Positions 26,879 to 35,536 of a stretch of DNA of 45,345 nt are shown in pieces. The notes below the pieces were generated by a model. That model was given only the letters and a program-made list of their open reading frames with translations, made no database searches and had not been told where the DNA came from. Location of the stretch: positions 1 to 45,345 of the forward strand of contig JBNKWA010000018.1 of the NCBI GenBank assembly GCA_050299555.1, given 5' to 3'. The DNA is from JBNKWA01 sp050299555 (lineage in GTDB: Bacteria > Pseudomonadota > Alphaproteobacteria > Rhodobacterales > Rhodobacteraceae). The translations under genes and the position numbers were made by a program. The stretch's first letter is position 1; every line of letters begins with the position of its first letter.

Positions 26879-27382
26879 ATGCCCACACTCTACCTCACAT
26901 GTGGTCTTCCCGGTTCGGGGAAGACCACGCTCGCCAAAAGCATTGAACATGAAGCATCTGCCCTCCGTCTGACGGGAGACGAGTGGATGCACGAACTCTA
27001 CCCTGGCATCTCAACGCCGGAAGCCGAAATGGGGCCATGCCGAAATAGAGTGGAGGGTTTGCAATGGCAGATTGCACTACGCGCCCTGAGGCTCGACTGT
27101 AACGTTGTTGTCGACTGGGGCGTGTAGTCGCGAGCAGAACGCGATACCTGCCGGGACGAAGCCCGCGCCGTTGGTGCTCGTGTCGCCCTTTGCTTCTTGG
27201 ACGTGCCCTTTGAGAAACTCTGGGACCGGATTGCTCAGCGCAATGCCGAGCTTCCCGCCGGAGCATTCGAAATCACGCGGGCGGATCTGCTCAGGTGATC
27301 AAAGCTGTTCGAGCCCCCTTCGGCAGAGGAGTTGGCGCTTTACGACCTGCCCGGCCAAACTGCCGTCACGACCCTCAGATGA
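26879..27382 (+). pseudogene. P-loop kinase / AAA-family ATPase, two nonsense codons
   Basis: A 167-codon frame of the small P-loop kinase family often called AAA family ATPase. The N-terminal Walker A is TCGLPGSGKTTLAK (residues 7-20), then RLTGDEWMHELYPG and RVEGLQWQIALRALRL. After VVVDWGV comes TAG (27125-27127), where family members have Trp in a GFWSRAERD-like motif; the next residues are SRAERD. A second stop, TGA (27296-27298), again falls where Trp is expected, after ADLLR and before SKLFEPPSAEELALYD. The frame then ends at a third stop. No indel is seen, so inactivation looks recent: two single-base changes. GC is visibly lower than in neighbouring genes, suggesting transfer. An 82-residue product could still be made but would lack half the fold. 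Confidence 0.85.
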
Positions 27383-27397
27383 CCCGACCGAGCGGCG

Positions 27398-28450
27398 CTA
27401 TCCGGCCGCCGCTTCGCCGGCTTCCCCGGCGCGCGATCCGAGCCGTGGCGGCGCCGCCCCGCGATAGCTGGCCGGGGTCATGCCGCGGATCGCGCGGAAC
27501 GACCGGATGAAATGCGGCCCGTCGCAAAAGCCGGTGGCGTGGGCGATTTCCGTCACCGTCCGGTCGGTGGTCTTCAGCAGGCGGCAGGCGCGGTCGATGC
27601 GCAGTTCCAGCCCGGCCCGCGACGGCGAGACCCCGATCTCGTCGCGGAACCGCCGCTCGAGGCTGCGGCGCCCCACACCCAGCCGGCCGGCCAGCGCCGC
27701 CACCGTCTCGGGGGCGTCCAGCGTCTGCTGCATCCGGATCAGCGCCTTGCGCACCACCGGGTCGTGCAGGTCGCGCTGCAGCGGCGCGCCGGGCTGCGGC
27801 CGCTCGCCGCTCATCGCCTCGTCGATGATCATGATGCTCAGGCTCTTGGTCGCGGCCGAGGCGCCCACATGCCGCTCGACCAGGAACGCCGCCAGATGCG
27901 CCGAGCTGTGGCCGCCCGAACAGGTCAGCCGGTCGCGGTCGACAACGAAAATCCGGTCCGAAACCGGCTCCACGCCCTCGAATCGCTCGCGAAAATCGTC
28001 GTGGTGGAACCAGCTCACGCAGGCCCGGTAGCCATCCAGAAGGCCCGCCTCGTGCAGCAGGAAGACGCCGGTGCACAGGCCGATCAGCGGCACGCCCGCC
28101 GCGGCCTGCCGGCGCAGGAATTCCACCGCCTCGGGGGCCAGCGGCCGGGCCTCGCCCATGACCCCGCCGACCACGGCGATATAGTCGAACCGTCCCGCCT
28201 GCCGCATCCGCAGGTCGGGCTGAACTTTCACGCCACAACTCGACCGCACCGGACTGGCGTCATGGGACAGCACCGCCCAGTCGCACAGGATCGGCCGCGA
28301 GCGGTCGGATTCGTCCGCTGCCAGGCGGATGACGTCGACGAAATTGGCGAATGAGGACAGCGTGAAGCGGTCGGCCAGGATGAATCCGACGGTCAGGCGC
28401 TTGCGCTCGGGGCCCGGGGCGGCGGGCCGGGGGATGCGGTTGCCGGTCAT
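27398..28450 (-). CDS. GlxA-family AraC regulator (DJ-1/PfpI + HTH)
   Basis: Regulator of 350 aa. The N-terminal domain (about 15-190) is DJ-1/PfpI-like: VGFILADRFTLSSFANFVDVIRLA and LIGLCTGVFLLHEAGLL, with a Cys in the nucleophile-elbow position. The C-terminal domain (about 220-330) has two AraC helix-turn-helices, ending in HFIRSFRAIRGMTPASYR. The ATG at 28450 is chosen; one six codons earlier is equally possible. The family includes GbdR and CdhR, which control betaine and carnitine catabolism. It is divergent from soxB across 98 bases, so it probably activates sarcosine oxidase in response to betaine or dimethylglycine. The effector is inferred. Confidence 0.9.
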   Translation of the reverse strand: MTGNRIPRPAAPGPERKRLTVGFILADRFTLSSFANFVDVIRLAADESDRSRPILCDWAVLSHDASPVRSSCGVKVQPDLRMRQAGRFDYIAVVGGVMGEARPLAPEAVEFLRRQAAAGVPLIGLCTGVFLLHEAGLLDGYRACVSWFHHDDFRERFEGVEPVSDRIFVVDRDRLTCSGGHSSAHLAAFLVERHVGASAATKSLSIMIIDEAMSGERPQPGAPLQRDLHDPVVRKALIRMQQTLDAPETVAALAGRLGVGRRSLERRFRDEIGVSPSRAGLELRIDRACRLLKTTDRTVTEIAHATGFCDGPHFIRSFRAIRGMTPASYRGAAPPRLGSRAGEAGEAAAG

Positions 28451-28548
28451 GACGCAATCATACAGCAAACGCTGCGCAGATATCCAGTCCGCCGCATTAA
28501 CCTTCTGCTATCAAGCGTATCATCAGCCCGACAGCAAACGGAGCTCCG

Positions 28549-29802
28549 ATGACGCGCTTTTCCGCCTTCTCGCTCCTCAGGAACGCCGTGACCGGCCACA
28601 AGGGCTGGACCGCGCAGTGGCCCGACAGCCAGCCCAGGGCCGAATACGACGTGATCATCGTCGGCGCCGGCGGCCACGGGCTCGGCGCGGCCCATTACCT
28701 CGCCAAGGAGCACGGCATCACCAATGGCCTGGTGATCGACAAGGGCTGGCTCGGCGGCGGCAACACGGGGCGCAACACCACCATCATCCGCTCCAACTAC
28801 CTCTACGACGAAAGCGCCCGGCTCTACGATCACGCGCTGGACCTGTGGGAGAACCTCAGCCAGGAGCTGAACTACAACGTCATGTTCTCGCGCCGCGGCG
28901 TGATGATGCTGGCCCATAACGTGCACGACGTGCAGAGCTTCCAGCGCCATGTCCACGCCAACCGGCTGAACGGGGTCGACAACCGCTGGCTGACGCCGGC
29001 CGAGGCCAAGGCCTATTGCCCACCGCTGAGCATCTCCGACAAGGCCCGCTATCCGGTGATGGGCGCCGCGCTGCAAAAGCGCGCCGGGACCGCGCGCCAC
29101 GATGCCGTCGCCTGGGGCTATGCCCGCTCGGCGGCGTCGCGGGGCTGGGACATCGTGCAGAACTGCCCGGTCACCGCCATCCGCCGCGGCGCCGATGGCC
29201 GGGTCGAGGGCGTCGAGACCGCCAGGGGCTTCATCAGGGCGAAGAAGGTCGCCGTCTCGGCCGCCGGCCATACCAGCGTGCTGATGGATTCGGCCGGGGT
29301 GCGGATGCCGCTGGAAAGCTATCCGCTGCAGGCGCTGGTCTCCGAGCCGGTCAAGCCGATCTTCCCCTGCGTGGTGATGTCGAACGCGGTCCACGCCTAT
29401 ATCAGCCAGTCCGACAAGGGCGAACTGGTGATCGGCTCGGGCACCGACCAGTACACCAGCTACTCCCAGCGCGGTGGCCTGCCGCTGATCGAGCACACCC
29501 TGGCCGCCATCTGCGAGATCTTCCCCATCTTCACCCGCATGCGGATGCTGCGCAAATGGGGCGGCATCGTCGATGTGACGCCCGACCGCTCGGCGATCCT
29601 CGGCAAGACCCCGGTGCCCGGCCTCTACGTCAACTGCGGCTGGGGCACCGGCGGCTTCAAGGCGACGCCCGGAGCGGCCCACACCCTGGCCTGGACCGTC
29701 GCCAGGGACGAACCGCACCCCGCCAATGCGCCGTTCACGCTCGAGCGCTTCACCACCGGCCGGCTGATCGACGAAGCCGCCGCCGCCGCCGTCGCGCACT
29801 GA
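28549..29802 (+). CDS. soxB: Sarcosine oxidase beta subunit
   Basis: Catalytic subunit of heterotetrameric sarcosine oxidase, 417 aa. The FAD-binding motif VGAGGHG is at residues 38-44, followed by VIDKGWLGGGNTGRNTTIIRSNY. His184, in ARHDAVAWGYAR, is the likely site of covalent FMN attachment by family comparison. The C terminus CGWGTGGFKATPGA is typical. The enzyme oxidises sarcosine to glycine, giving H2O2 and 5,10-methylene-tetrahydrofolate when folate is present. ATG at 28549 follows ACGGAG. It heads soxB-D-A-G-sdaA; soxD begins 10 bases after its stop. Confidence 0.95.
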   Translation: MTRFSAFSLLRNAVTGHKGWTAQWPDSQPRAEYDVIIVGAGGHGLGAAHYLAKEHGITNGLVIDKGWLGGGNTGRNTTIIRSNYLYDESARLYDHALDLWENLSQELNYNVMFSRRGVMMLAHNVHDVQSFQRHVHANRLNGVDNRWLTPAEAKAYCPPLSISDKARYPVMGAALQKRAGTARHDAVAWGYARSAASRGWDIVQNCPVTAIRRGADGRVEGVETARGFIRAKKVAVSAAGHTSVLMDSAGVRMPLESYPLQALVSEPVKPIFPCVVMSNAVHAYISQSDKGELVIGSGTDQYTSYSQRGGLPLIEHTLAAICEIFPIFTRMRMLRKWGGIVDVTPDRSAILGKTPVPGLYVNCGWGTGGFKATPGAAHTLAWTVARDEPHPANAPFTLERFTTGRLIDEAAAAAVAH

Positions 29803-29812
29803 GGACCACGCC

Positions 29813-30118
29813 ATGCTTCTCATCCACTGCCCCTATTGCGACGAGACCCTGCCGGAGCTGGAATTCGCCTATGCCGGCGAGGCCCATATCGCCCGGCCCG
29901 GGAACCCCGCCGAGGTGTCCGACGAGGCCTGGCGCGACTTCCTGTTCATCCGCTCCAACGTCAAGGGACCGCATTACGAGCGCTGGCGCCATGTCCACGG
30001 CTGCGGCCGCTTTTTCAACGCCGTCCGCGACACCGTCTCGGACAAGTTCCTGACCACCTACCAGGCCGGTGCCCCGCGCCCCGACCTCGCCAGCCTGACC
30101 CGGGGGGGCGCAGAATGA
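29813..30118 (+). CDS. soxD: Sarcosine oxidase delta subunit
   Basis: Small zinc-binding subunit of 101 aa, the standard size. Zinc ligands are visible: Cys6 and Cys9 in HCPYCDE, His60 and Cys64 in RHVHGCGRFF. SoxD is structural and needed for assembly of the heterotetramer. The stop overlaps the soxA start (ATGA), so the two are translationally coupled. Confidence 0.95.
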   Translation: MLLIHCPYCDETLPELEFAYAGEAHIARPGNPAEVSDEAWRDFLFIRSNVKGPHYERWRHVHGCGRFFNAVRDTVSDKFLTTYQAGAPRPDLASLTRGGAE

Positions 30119-33108
30119 GCCGCTATCGCGTCCAGGGCCGCGGCCGCGTCGATCACGGCGCCCCGGTGCATTTCACCTTCGACGGCGAGCGGATCGAGGG
30201 CCGCCAGGGGGACACCGTCGCCTCGGCGCTTCTGGCCAACGGCATCCACCTGATGGGCCGCTCGTTCAAGTACCACCGCCCGCGCGGGCCGGTGGCCGCC
30301 GGCTCGGAAGAACCCAATGCCCTCATCGGCACCAGCCGCGGCAAGGGCCGGTTCGAGCCCAACACCCGCGCCACCGTGCAGGAGATCTACCCCGGCCTCG
30401 CGACCAGCAGCCAGAACAAGTACCCAAGCCTGAAATTCGACGTCGGCGCGGTGAACGACGGCGCCTACATGCTGTTCTCGGCCGGCTTCTACTACAAGAC
30501 CTTCATGTGGCCCAAAAGCTTCTGGGACAAGGTCTACGAGCCCTTCATCCGCGCCGCCGCGGGCCTTGGCGTCTCGCCGACCGAGGAGGATCCGGACAGC
30601 TACGCCTCGCGCTACCTGCACACAGACGTGCTGGTGGTCGGTGCCGGCCCCGCCGGGCTGGCGGCGGCGAAAACGGCCGCCGAGGCCGGCCTGCGGGTCA
30701 CGCTGGTGGACGAGAACGCCGAGGCCGGCGGCACGCTGCTGAGCGAACCGCAGGCCGAGATCGACGGCCAGCCCGCCTGGGACTGGCTGGCGGCTACGCT
30801 GGCCGAGCTCAAGCGCCTCGGCGTCCGGGTCATGACCCGGACCACGGCCATCGGCTATTACCACCAGAACATGGTCGGGCTCTGCCAGAAGCTCACCGAC
30901 CACCTCGACATGCCGCCCCAGGACACCCCGCGCGAGCGGCTCTGGCGGGTCCGCGCCGGGCAGGTGATCCTCGCCCAGGGTGCGCTTGAAAAGCCACTGG
31001 TCTTCGACGGCAACGACCGGCCCGGGGTGATGCTCGCCGGCGCCGCCCAGACCTTCCTCAACCGCTACGGCGTCAGGGTCGGCGACCGCGCCGTGATCGC
31101 CACCTGCCATGACAGCGCCTGGTACGCCGCGTTCGATCTCGCCGACACCAACGCCCGGATCGAGGCGATCGTCGACACCCGGCCCCAGCCGCGCGCCGAT
31201 CTGGTGGCCGAGGCCGAGCGCCGCGGCATCCCGGTGCTGGCCGGCAATACCGTCACCGGCACCGAAGGCCGGCTCAGGATCCGGTCGGTGCGCGTCAACC
31301 CGGTCCGCGGCGGCAGCGTCGGTGCGGCCGCCACGCTGGCCTGCGACTGCCTGCTGATCTGCGGCGGCTGGACGCCGTCGCTGCATCTCTTCTCCCACAC
31401 CAAGGGCACGCTCGCCTGGGACGAGGACCGCCAGACCTTCCTGCCCGATGGCAAGTCCGAGGCCTGCCAGATCGCCGGCGCCGGGCGCGGGCTCTGGGGC
31501 ATCGAGGCCGCACTCAACGACGGCCTGCAGATGGGCGCCGCCGCCGCCCGCGACCTGGGCAAATCGGCCACGCCGGCATCCGCGAAGGTCGTGAGCGACC
31601 GCATCGGCACCGGCACCAGCCACACCGAGCTGCCCACCGACGGCAACCCCGGCCGGGCCCGCGCCTTCGTCGACTACCAGAACGACGTCACCGCCAAGGA
31701 CCTGCGCCTTGCGGTGCGCGAGGGCATGCGCTCCATCGAGCACGTCAAGCGCTACACCACCAACGGCATGGCCACCGATCAGGGCAAGATGTCCAACATC
31801 AACGGCCTGAACATCGCCGCCGACGCGCTCGGCAAGAAGCAGCCCGAGGTCGGCCTGACCACCTTCCGCCCGCCCTACACCCCCACCACCTTCGGCGCCT
31901 TCGCCGGCTATCACCGCGGCGACCATTTCGAGGTGACCCGCAAGACCCCCATCGATGGCTGGGCCGAAAAGAACGGCGCCGTGTTCGAGCCGGTCAGCCT
32001 GTGGCGCCGGGCCCGGTACTTCCCCAGGGCGGGCGAGGACATGCATGCCGCCGTCGCCCGCGAGTGCCGCGCGACGCGCGCATCGCTGGGCATCTTCGAC
32101 GCCTCGACCCTGGGCAAGATCGAGGTGGTCGGTCCCGACGCGGTCGAATTCATGAACCGCATGTACACCAACCCCTGGGCCGGGCTGGCGCCGGGCCGGA
32201 CCCGCTACGGCCTCTTGCTGGGCGATGACGGCTTCATCCGCGACGACGGCGTCATCGGGCGGCTCTCGGACGACCGCTTCCACGTCACCACCACCACCGG
32301 CGGTGCGGCGCGGGTGCTGAACATGATGGAGGACTACCTCCAGACCGAATGGCCCGACCTCGACGTCTGGCTCACCTCGACCACCGAGCAATGGGCGACC
32401 GTGGCGCTGAACGGCCCCAACGCCCGCAAGCTGCTGGAACCGTTCGTCGAGGGCCAGGACCTGTCGGACGCCGCCTTCCCGCACATGTCGATCGTGGAAT
32501 GCACCGTTGCCGGCTTCCCGGCGCGGCTGTTCCGGGTCAGCTTCACCGGCGAGCTGGGCTTCGAGATCAACGTGCCCGCCCGCCACGGCCGGGCGTTGTG
32601 GGAAAAGCTCTGGGAGGCCGGCCAGCAATACGACATCTGCGCCTACGGCACCGAAACCATGCATGTCCTGCGCGCCGAAAAGGGCTATATCATCGTCGGT
32701 CAGGACACCGACGGCACGGTGACGCCCTATGACGCCGGGATCGGCTGGGCCGTCGGCAAGAAGAAGGCCGATTTCGTCGGCATGCGCGCGCTGAAGCGGC
32801 CCGACCTGGTGGCCGAGGGGCGCAAGCAGCTGGTTGGCCTGCTGACCGATGACGGCAAGACCGTGCTCGAGGAAGGCGCGCAGATCGTGCTCGACCCCAA
32901 CCAGCCCAAGCCGATGAAGATGGTCGGCCACGTCACCTCGTCCTACCGCAGCGAGGCGGCCGGCCGGCCGATCGCGCTGGCGCTGGTCGAGGGCGGGCAC
33001 GGGCGCATGGGCGAGACCGTTCACATCCCGATGCCCGACCGGGTGGTCGCCGCCACCGTCACCGGCGCGGTCTTCTACGACCCCGACGGCGACCGCCTGA
33101 AACTCTGA
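30115..33108 (+). CDS. soxA: Sarcosine oxidase alpha subunit
   Basis: Large subunit of 997 aa, the expected length. The N-terminal ferredoxin-like module has VHFTFDGERIEGRQGDTVASAL (about 17-38). The NAD-binding Rossmann motif VVGAGPAGLAAA is at 174-185 and a second half-site, VRVGDRAVIATCHDSAWYAA, near 320-340. From about 600 to the end runs a GcvT-like folate-binding domain, with FTGELGFEINVPA and GYIIVGQDTDGTVTP. It transfers the methyl-derived carbon to tetrahydrofolate. Start overlaps the soxD stop. A very long antisense frame runs opposite this gene, but it is a codon-bias shadow. Confidence 0.96.
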   Translation: MSRYRVQGRGRVDHGAPVHFTFDGERIEGRQGDTVASALLANGIHLMGRSFKYHRPRGPVAAGSEEPNALIGTSRGKGRFEPNTRATVQEIYPGLATSSQNKYPSLKFDVGAVNDGAYMLFSAGFYYKTFMWPKSFWDKVYEPFIRAAAGLGVSPTEEDPDSYASRYLHTDVLVVGAGPAGLAAAKTAAEAGLRVTLVDENAEAGGTLLSEPQAEIDGQPAWDWLAATLAELKRLGVRVMTRTTAIGYYHQNMVGLCQKLTDHLDMPPQDTPRERLWRVRAGQVILAQGALEKPLVFDGNDRPGVMLAGAAQTFLNRYGVRVGDRAVIATCHDSAWYAAFDLADTNARIEAIVDTRPQPRADLVAEAERRGIPVLAGNTVTGTEGRLRIRSVRVNPVRGGSVGAAATLACDCLLICGGWTPSLHLFSHTKGTLAWDEDRQTFLPDGKSEACQIAGAGRGLWGIEAALNDGLQMGAAAARDLGKSATPASAKVVSDRIGTGTSHTELPTDGNPGRARAFVDYQNDVTAKDLRLAVREGMRSIEHVKRYTTNGMATDQGKMSNINGLNIAADALGKKQPEVGLTTFRPPYTPTTFGAFAGYHRGDHFEVTRKTPIDGWAEKNGAVFEPVSLWRRARYFPRAGEDMHAAVARECRATRASLGIFDASTLGKIEVVGPDAVEFMNRMYTNPWAGLAPGRTRYGLLLGDDGFIRDDGVIGRLSDDRFHVTTTTGGAARVLNMMEDYLQTEWPDLDVWLTSTTEQWATVALNGPNARKLLEPFVEGQDLSDAAFPHMSIVECTVAGFPARLFRVSFTGELGFEINVPARHGRALWEKLWEAGQQYDICAYGTETMHVLRAEKGYIIVGQDTDGTVTPYDAGIGWAVGKKKADFVGMRALKRPDLVAEGRKQLVGLLTDDGKTVLEEGAQIVLDPNQPKPMKMVGHVTSSYRSEAAGRPIALALVEGGHGRMGETVHIPMPDRVVAATVTGAVFYDPDGDRLKL

Positions 33109-33122
33109 CCGGAGACGATGCG

Positions 33123-33698
33123 ATGACCGCTGCCGCACACCCGACCCCCGGTCCCCTGGCCGAGACCGCCGCCGCGACCGTGACCCTGCTGGCGCCGGTG
33201 GCCCGCTTCTCGCTCCGGGCCCGCGCCACGCACCTCAAGGCGCTGTCCGCCGCGCTGGGGCTCGACCTGCAGGGGCGGATCGGCACCCGCGCCCGCGCCG
33301 GCGAAACCGAGGCGCTCTGCCTCGGCCCCGACGAATGGCTGATCCACGCGCCCGAGGCCGAGGCCGACCGTATCACGGGCGCCTGCGCCACGGTCTACGC
33401 CGAGGCGCCGCACAGCCTGACCGAGATCACCGACCGCGAGCTGAGCGTGCGGATCACCGGCCCGGCGGCGGCCGAGCTGCTGACCATCGGCTGCCCGCGC
33501 GACATCGACGGCATCGCCCCGGGCAGCGGCCGGCGGACACTCTTCGACGGCGCCACCGTGGTGCTCTGGCGCGACGCGGCCGCAGAATTCCGCCTCGACG
33601 TCTGGCGCTCCTTCGCCCCGCACCTCTTCCACCTCCTGGAAACCGGCTGCCGCGAACTCGCCGCCGAGGCCCTCGCCGATCCCCTCGGCGCGCCCTGA
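33123..33698 (+). CDS. soxG: Sarcosine oxidase gamma subunit
   Basis: Protein of 191 aa, the usual size for SoxG. It shows the family core ALCLGPDEWLIHAPE (near residue 65), SLTEITDRELSVRITGPAAAELLTIGCPRDID (near 100-130) and FRLDVWRSFAPHLFHLLE near the end. It is distantly related to the folate-binding fold of GcvT and YgfZ and is part of the heterotetramer. It begins 14 bases after soxA, and the serine dehydratase ATG is separated from its stop by one base. Confidence 0.93.
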   Translation: MTAAAHPTPGPLAETAAATVTLLAPVARFSLRARATHLKALSAALGLDLQGRIGTRARAGETEALCLGPDEWLIHAPEAEADRITGACATVYAEAPHSLTEITDRELSVRITGPAAAELLTIGCPRDIDGIAPGSGRRTLFDGATVVLWRDAAAEFRLDVWRSFAPHLFHLLETGCRELAAEALADPLGAP

Positions 33699-33699
33699 G

Positions 33700-35112
33700 A
33701 TGTTCCTCTCCGTCTTCGACATCTTCAAGATCGGCATCGGCCCCTCGTCGTCGCACACCATGGGGCCGATGGTGGCCGCCGCACGCTTCCTCGACGACCT
33801 GCGCGGCGGCGTCGACATGATCCCAGGCTCGGGCCAGCCGGCGGCGCTCGGCGCCAGCCTGCACGGCTCGCTCGCCTTCACCGGCAAGGGCCACGCCACC
33901 GACCGTGCGGTGATCCTGGGGCTCTGCGGACTGATGCCCGACACCCTCGATCCCGACGCCGCCGAGGCGCTGGAGGCCGAGGTGCGCCGGTCCGGCGAGG
34001 TCCACCCCGAAGGTCTGGGCCCGCTCGCGTTCCGGCCCGAGACCGATCTGGTCTTCGACTACGGCCCGGCGCTTCCCGGCCACGCCAACGGGCTGGTGCT
34101 CAGCGCCCGCGACGCCAGCGGCAACCTCTGCCACACCGAGACCTACTACTCCATCGGCGGCGGCTTCGTGATGACCGGGCGCGAACTGGAGCGTGAGCGC
34201 GAGGGCGGCGTCGACAGCCTCGGCGACCGCAAGGCGGCCATGGACTACCCCTACCCGTTCGGCACCGCCGCCGAGATGCTGCGCATGGGCGCCGCCTCCG
34301 GCAAGACCATCGCCGAGATGAAACGCGCCAACGAGACGGTGATCCGCGGCGCCGGGCTCGACGCCGCCATCGACCGCATCGCCGCGGCCATGGACGCCTG
34401 CATCGAGCGCGGCCTCGCCCGGGACGGCATCCTGCCCGGCGGGCTCAAGCTCCGCCGCCGGGCCAGGGCGATCCACGAACAGCTCAAGGCCGAGCGCGGC
34501 CAGAACCTCAGCCAGCCGCACCAGGCCAATGACTGGATGAGCGTCTACGCCATGGCGGTCAACGAGGAGAACGCCGCCGGCGGCCGGGTGGTCACCTCGC
34601 CCACCAATGGCGCCGCGGGGGTAGTCCCGGCGGTCCTGCGCTATTACCGCGACCACTGCGTCGGCGCCACCGAGGCGGGGGCTCGCGATCTCCTGCTGGT
34701 GGCCGCCGCCATCGGCGGGCTGATCAAGCACAATGCCTCGATCTCGGGGGCCGAGGTCGGCTGCCAGGGCGAGGTCGGCTCGGCCTCGTCGATGGCCGCG
34801 GCCGGGCTTTGCGCGTCGCTCGGCGGCAGCTACGAGCAGGTGGAGAACGCCGCCGAGATCGCCCTCGAGCACCATCTGGGCATGACCTGCGACCCCGCCG
34901 CCGGGCTGGTGCAGGTGCCCTGCATCGAGCGCAACGCCCTCGGCGCCATCAAGGCGGTCTCGGCCGCCAGCCTGGCACTGCGCGGCGACGGCAAGCACTT
35001 CATGCCGCTGGACAACTGCATCAAGGTGATGCTCGAGACCGGCCGCGACATGAACCTGAAATACAAGGAGACGTCCACCGGCGGCATCGCCGTGAACATC
35101 CCCGAATGCTGA
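33700..35112 (+). CDS. sdaA: L-serine ammonia-lyase, iron-sulfur type
   Basis: Single-chain (type 2) L-serine dehydratase of 470 aa, converting L-serine to pyruvate and ammonia. The N terminus SVFDIFKIGIGPSSSHTMGP is the family hallmark. [4Fe-4S] ligands are Cys355 (GCQGE), Cys397 (MTCDP) and Cys408 (VPCIER). The last residue is Cys470, matching the tail-in-mouth cysteine described for Legionella serine dehydratase; all four positions keep the same spacing. Placed directly after soxBDAG (1-base gap), it probably removes serine formed from glycine and methylene-tetrahydrofolate by GlyA, so that carbon from betaine enters central metabolism. Confidence 0.96.
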   Translation: MFLSVFDIFKIGIGPSSSHTMGPMVAAARFLDDLRGGVDMIPGSGQPAALGASLHGSLAFTGKGHATDRAVILGLCGLMPDTLDPDAAEALEAEVRRSGEVHPEGLGPLAFRPETDLVFDYGPALPGHANGLVLSARDASGNLCHTETYYSIGGGFVMTGRELEREREGGVDSLGDRKAAMDYPYPFGTAAEMLRMGAASGKTIAEMKRANETVIRGAGLDAAIDRIAAAMDACIERGLARDGILPGGLKLRRRARAIHEQLKAERGQNLSQPHQANDWMSVYAMAVNEENAAGGRVVTSPTNGAAGVVPAVLRYYRDHCVGATEAGARDLLLVAAAIGGLIKHNASISGAEVGCQGEVGSASSMAAAGLCASLGGSYEQVENAAEIALEHHLGMTCDPAAGLVQVPCIERNALGAIKAVSAASLALRGDGKHFMPLDNCIKVMLETGRDMNLKYKETSTGGIAVNIPEC

Positions 35113-35140
35113 CCTGAAGGGGGGCCTCGCTGCGCTCGGC

Positions 35141-35189
35141 CCGCACCCGGACGCGCCCCGCCCACCCACCCACGCGCGTCCGGGTGCGG
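35141..35189 (-). repeat. G-quadruplex-loop hairpin, copy 1
   Basis: A 15-bp perfect stem (35141-35155 pairs with 35175-35189; arm CCGCACCCGGACGCG) encloses a 19-base loop. On the minus strand the loop contains GGGTGGGTGGGCGGGG, a canonical four-tract G-quadruplex motif. It lies 28 bases after the sdaA stop. The stem has no T-run. Two other copies are at 35626-35670 and 38831-38880, with the same loop type and different arms. Confidence 0.8.
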
Positions 35190-35313
35190 CGGCGAACGGC
35201 CGGCCTGGCGACGGAATTCGTCGATGCGAGGTCCTCGCCGCCGGGTCGGCGCCGAATGCGCGCAATGCCTGTGTGCCGGTGCTTCTTTACTTGCCGCATA
35301 CCCCGCCATGGAA

Positions 35314-35346
35314 AATATACCTGAAGTATATTCTCCGGATACTTCA
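35314..35346. repeat. Two mutually exclusive AT-rich hairpins
   Basis: Hairpin 1 pairs AATATAC (35314-35320) with GTATATT (35326-35332). Hairpin 2 pairs TGAAGTAT (35322-35329) with ATACTTCA (35339-35346). They share bases 35326-35329 and cannot form together. The stretch is sharply AT-richer than its surroundings. Confidence 0.6.
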
Positions 35347-35448
35347 CGCCCCTTCGGCCAGTCCGCCCCTTGCCGATCGCGCCGAGGCTGACCGCGCGGG
35401 GCAGGAATCCCGGCGCTGTCGCGGACAGCTTGCTGCGAATTCAGAAGG

Positions 35449-35525
35449 TGGTAGGCCCGGAGGGACTCGAACCCCCAACCAAAGCGTTATGAGCGCTCTG
35501 CTCTGACCAATTGAGCTACAGGCCC
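35449..35525 (-). tRNA. tRNA with CAU anticodon, probably tRNA-Ile2 (lysidine)
   Basis: A 77-base cloverleaf on the minus strand with encoded CCA. The 5' half is GGGCCTGTAGCTCAATTGG and the 3' half ends CCGGGCCTACCA; the TPsiC arm is GGGGGTTCGAGTCCCTC. The anticodon loop is CTCATAA, anticodon CAT. Acceptor pairs 4-69 and 5-68 are both C-G, the identity elements for lysidine synthase TilS in E. coli, and elongator tRNA-Met has different pairs there. I therefore favour tRNA-Ile reading AUA after lysidine modification; elongator tRNA-Met is the alternative. Position 1-72 is a G-U wobble. Confidence 0.88.
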
Positions 35526-35536
35526 GCCGGCATCAG

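Larger units (their letters stand above)
35113..35448. other. Convergent intergenic region sdaA / tRNA
   Basis: No credible gene in this 336-base gap. It holds the G-quadruplex hairpin copy 1, the alternative AT-rich hairpins at 35314-35346, and a short hairpin GCTGTC-GCG-GACAGC (35415-35429) just beyond the tRNA 3' end, which may help end the tRNA transcript. Confidence 0.55.

Noticed and set aside
28485..28505. TTAACC near the soxB promoter as a CtrA box
   Set aside because: Only one half-site is present; the second TTAA at the required spacing is missing.
30058..33138. Antisense open frame of more than 1000 codons opposite soxA
   Set aside because: Long antisense frames are expected in very GC-rich coding DNA; the soxA frame has full family motifs, and the antisense product has no recognisable domain.
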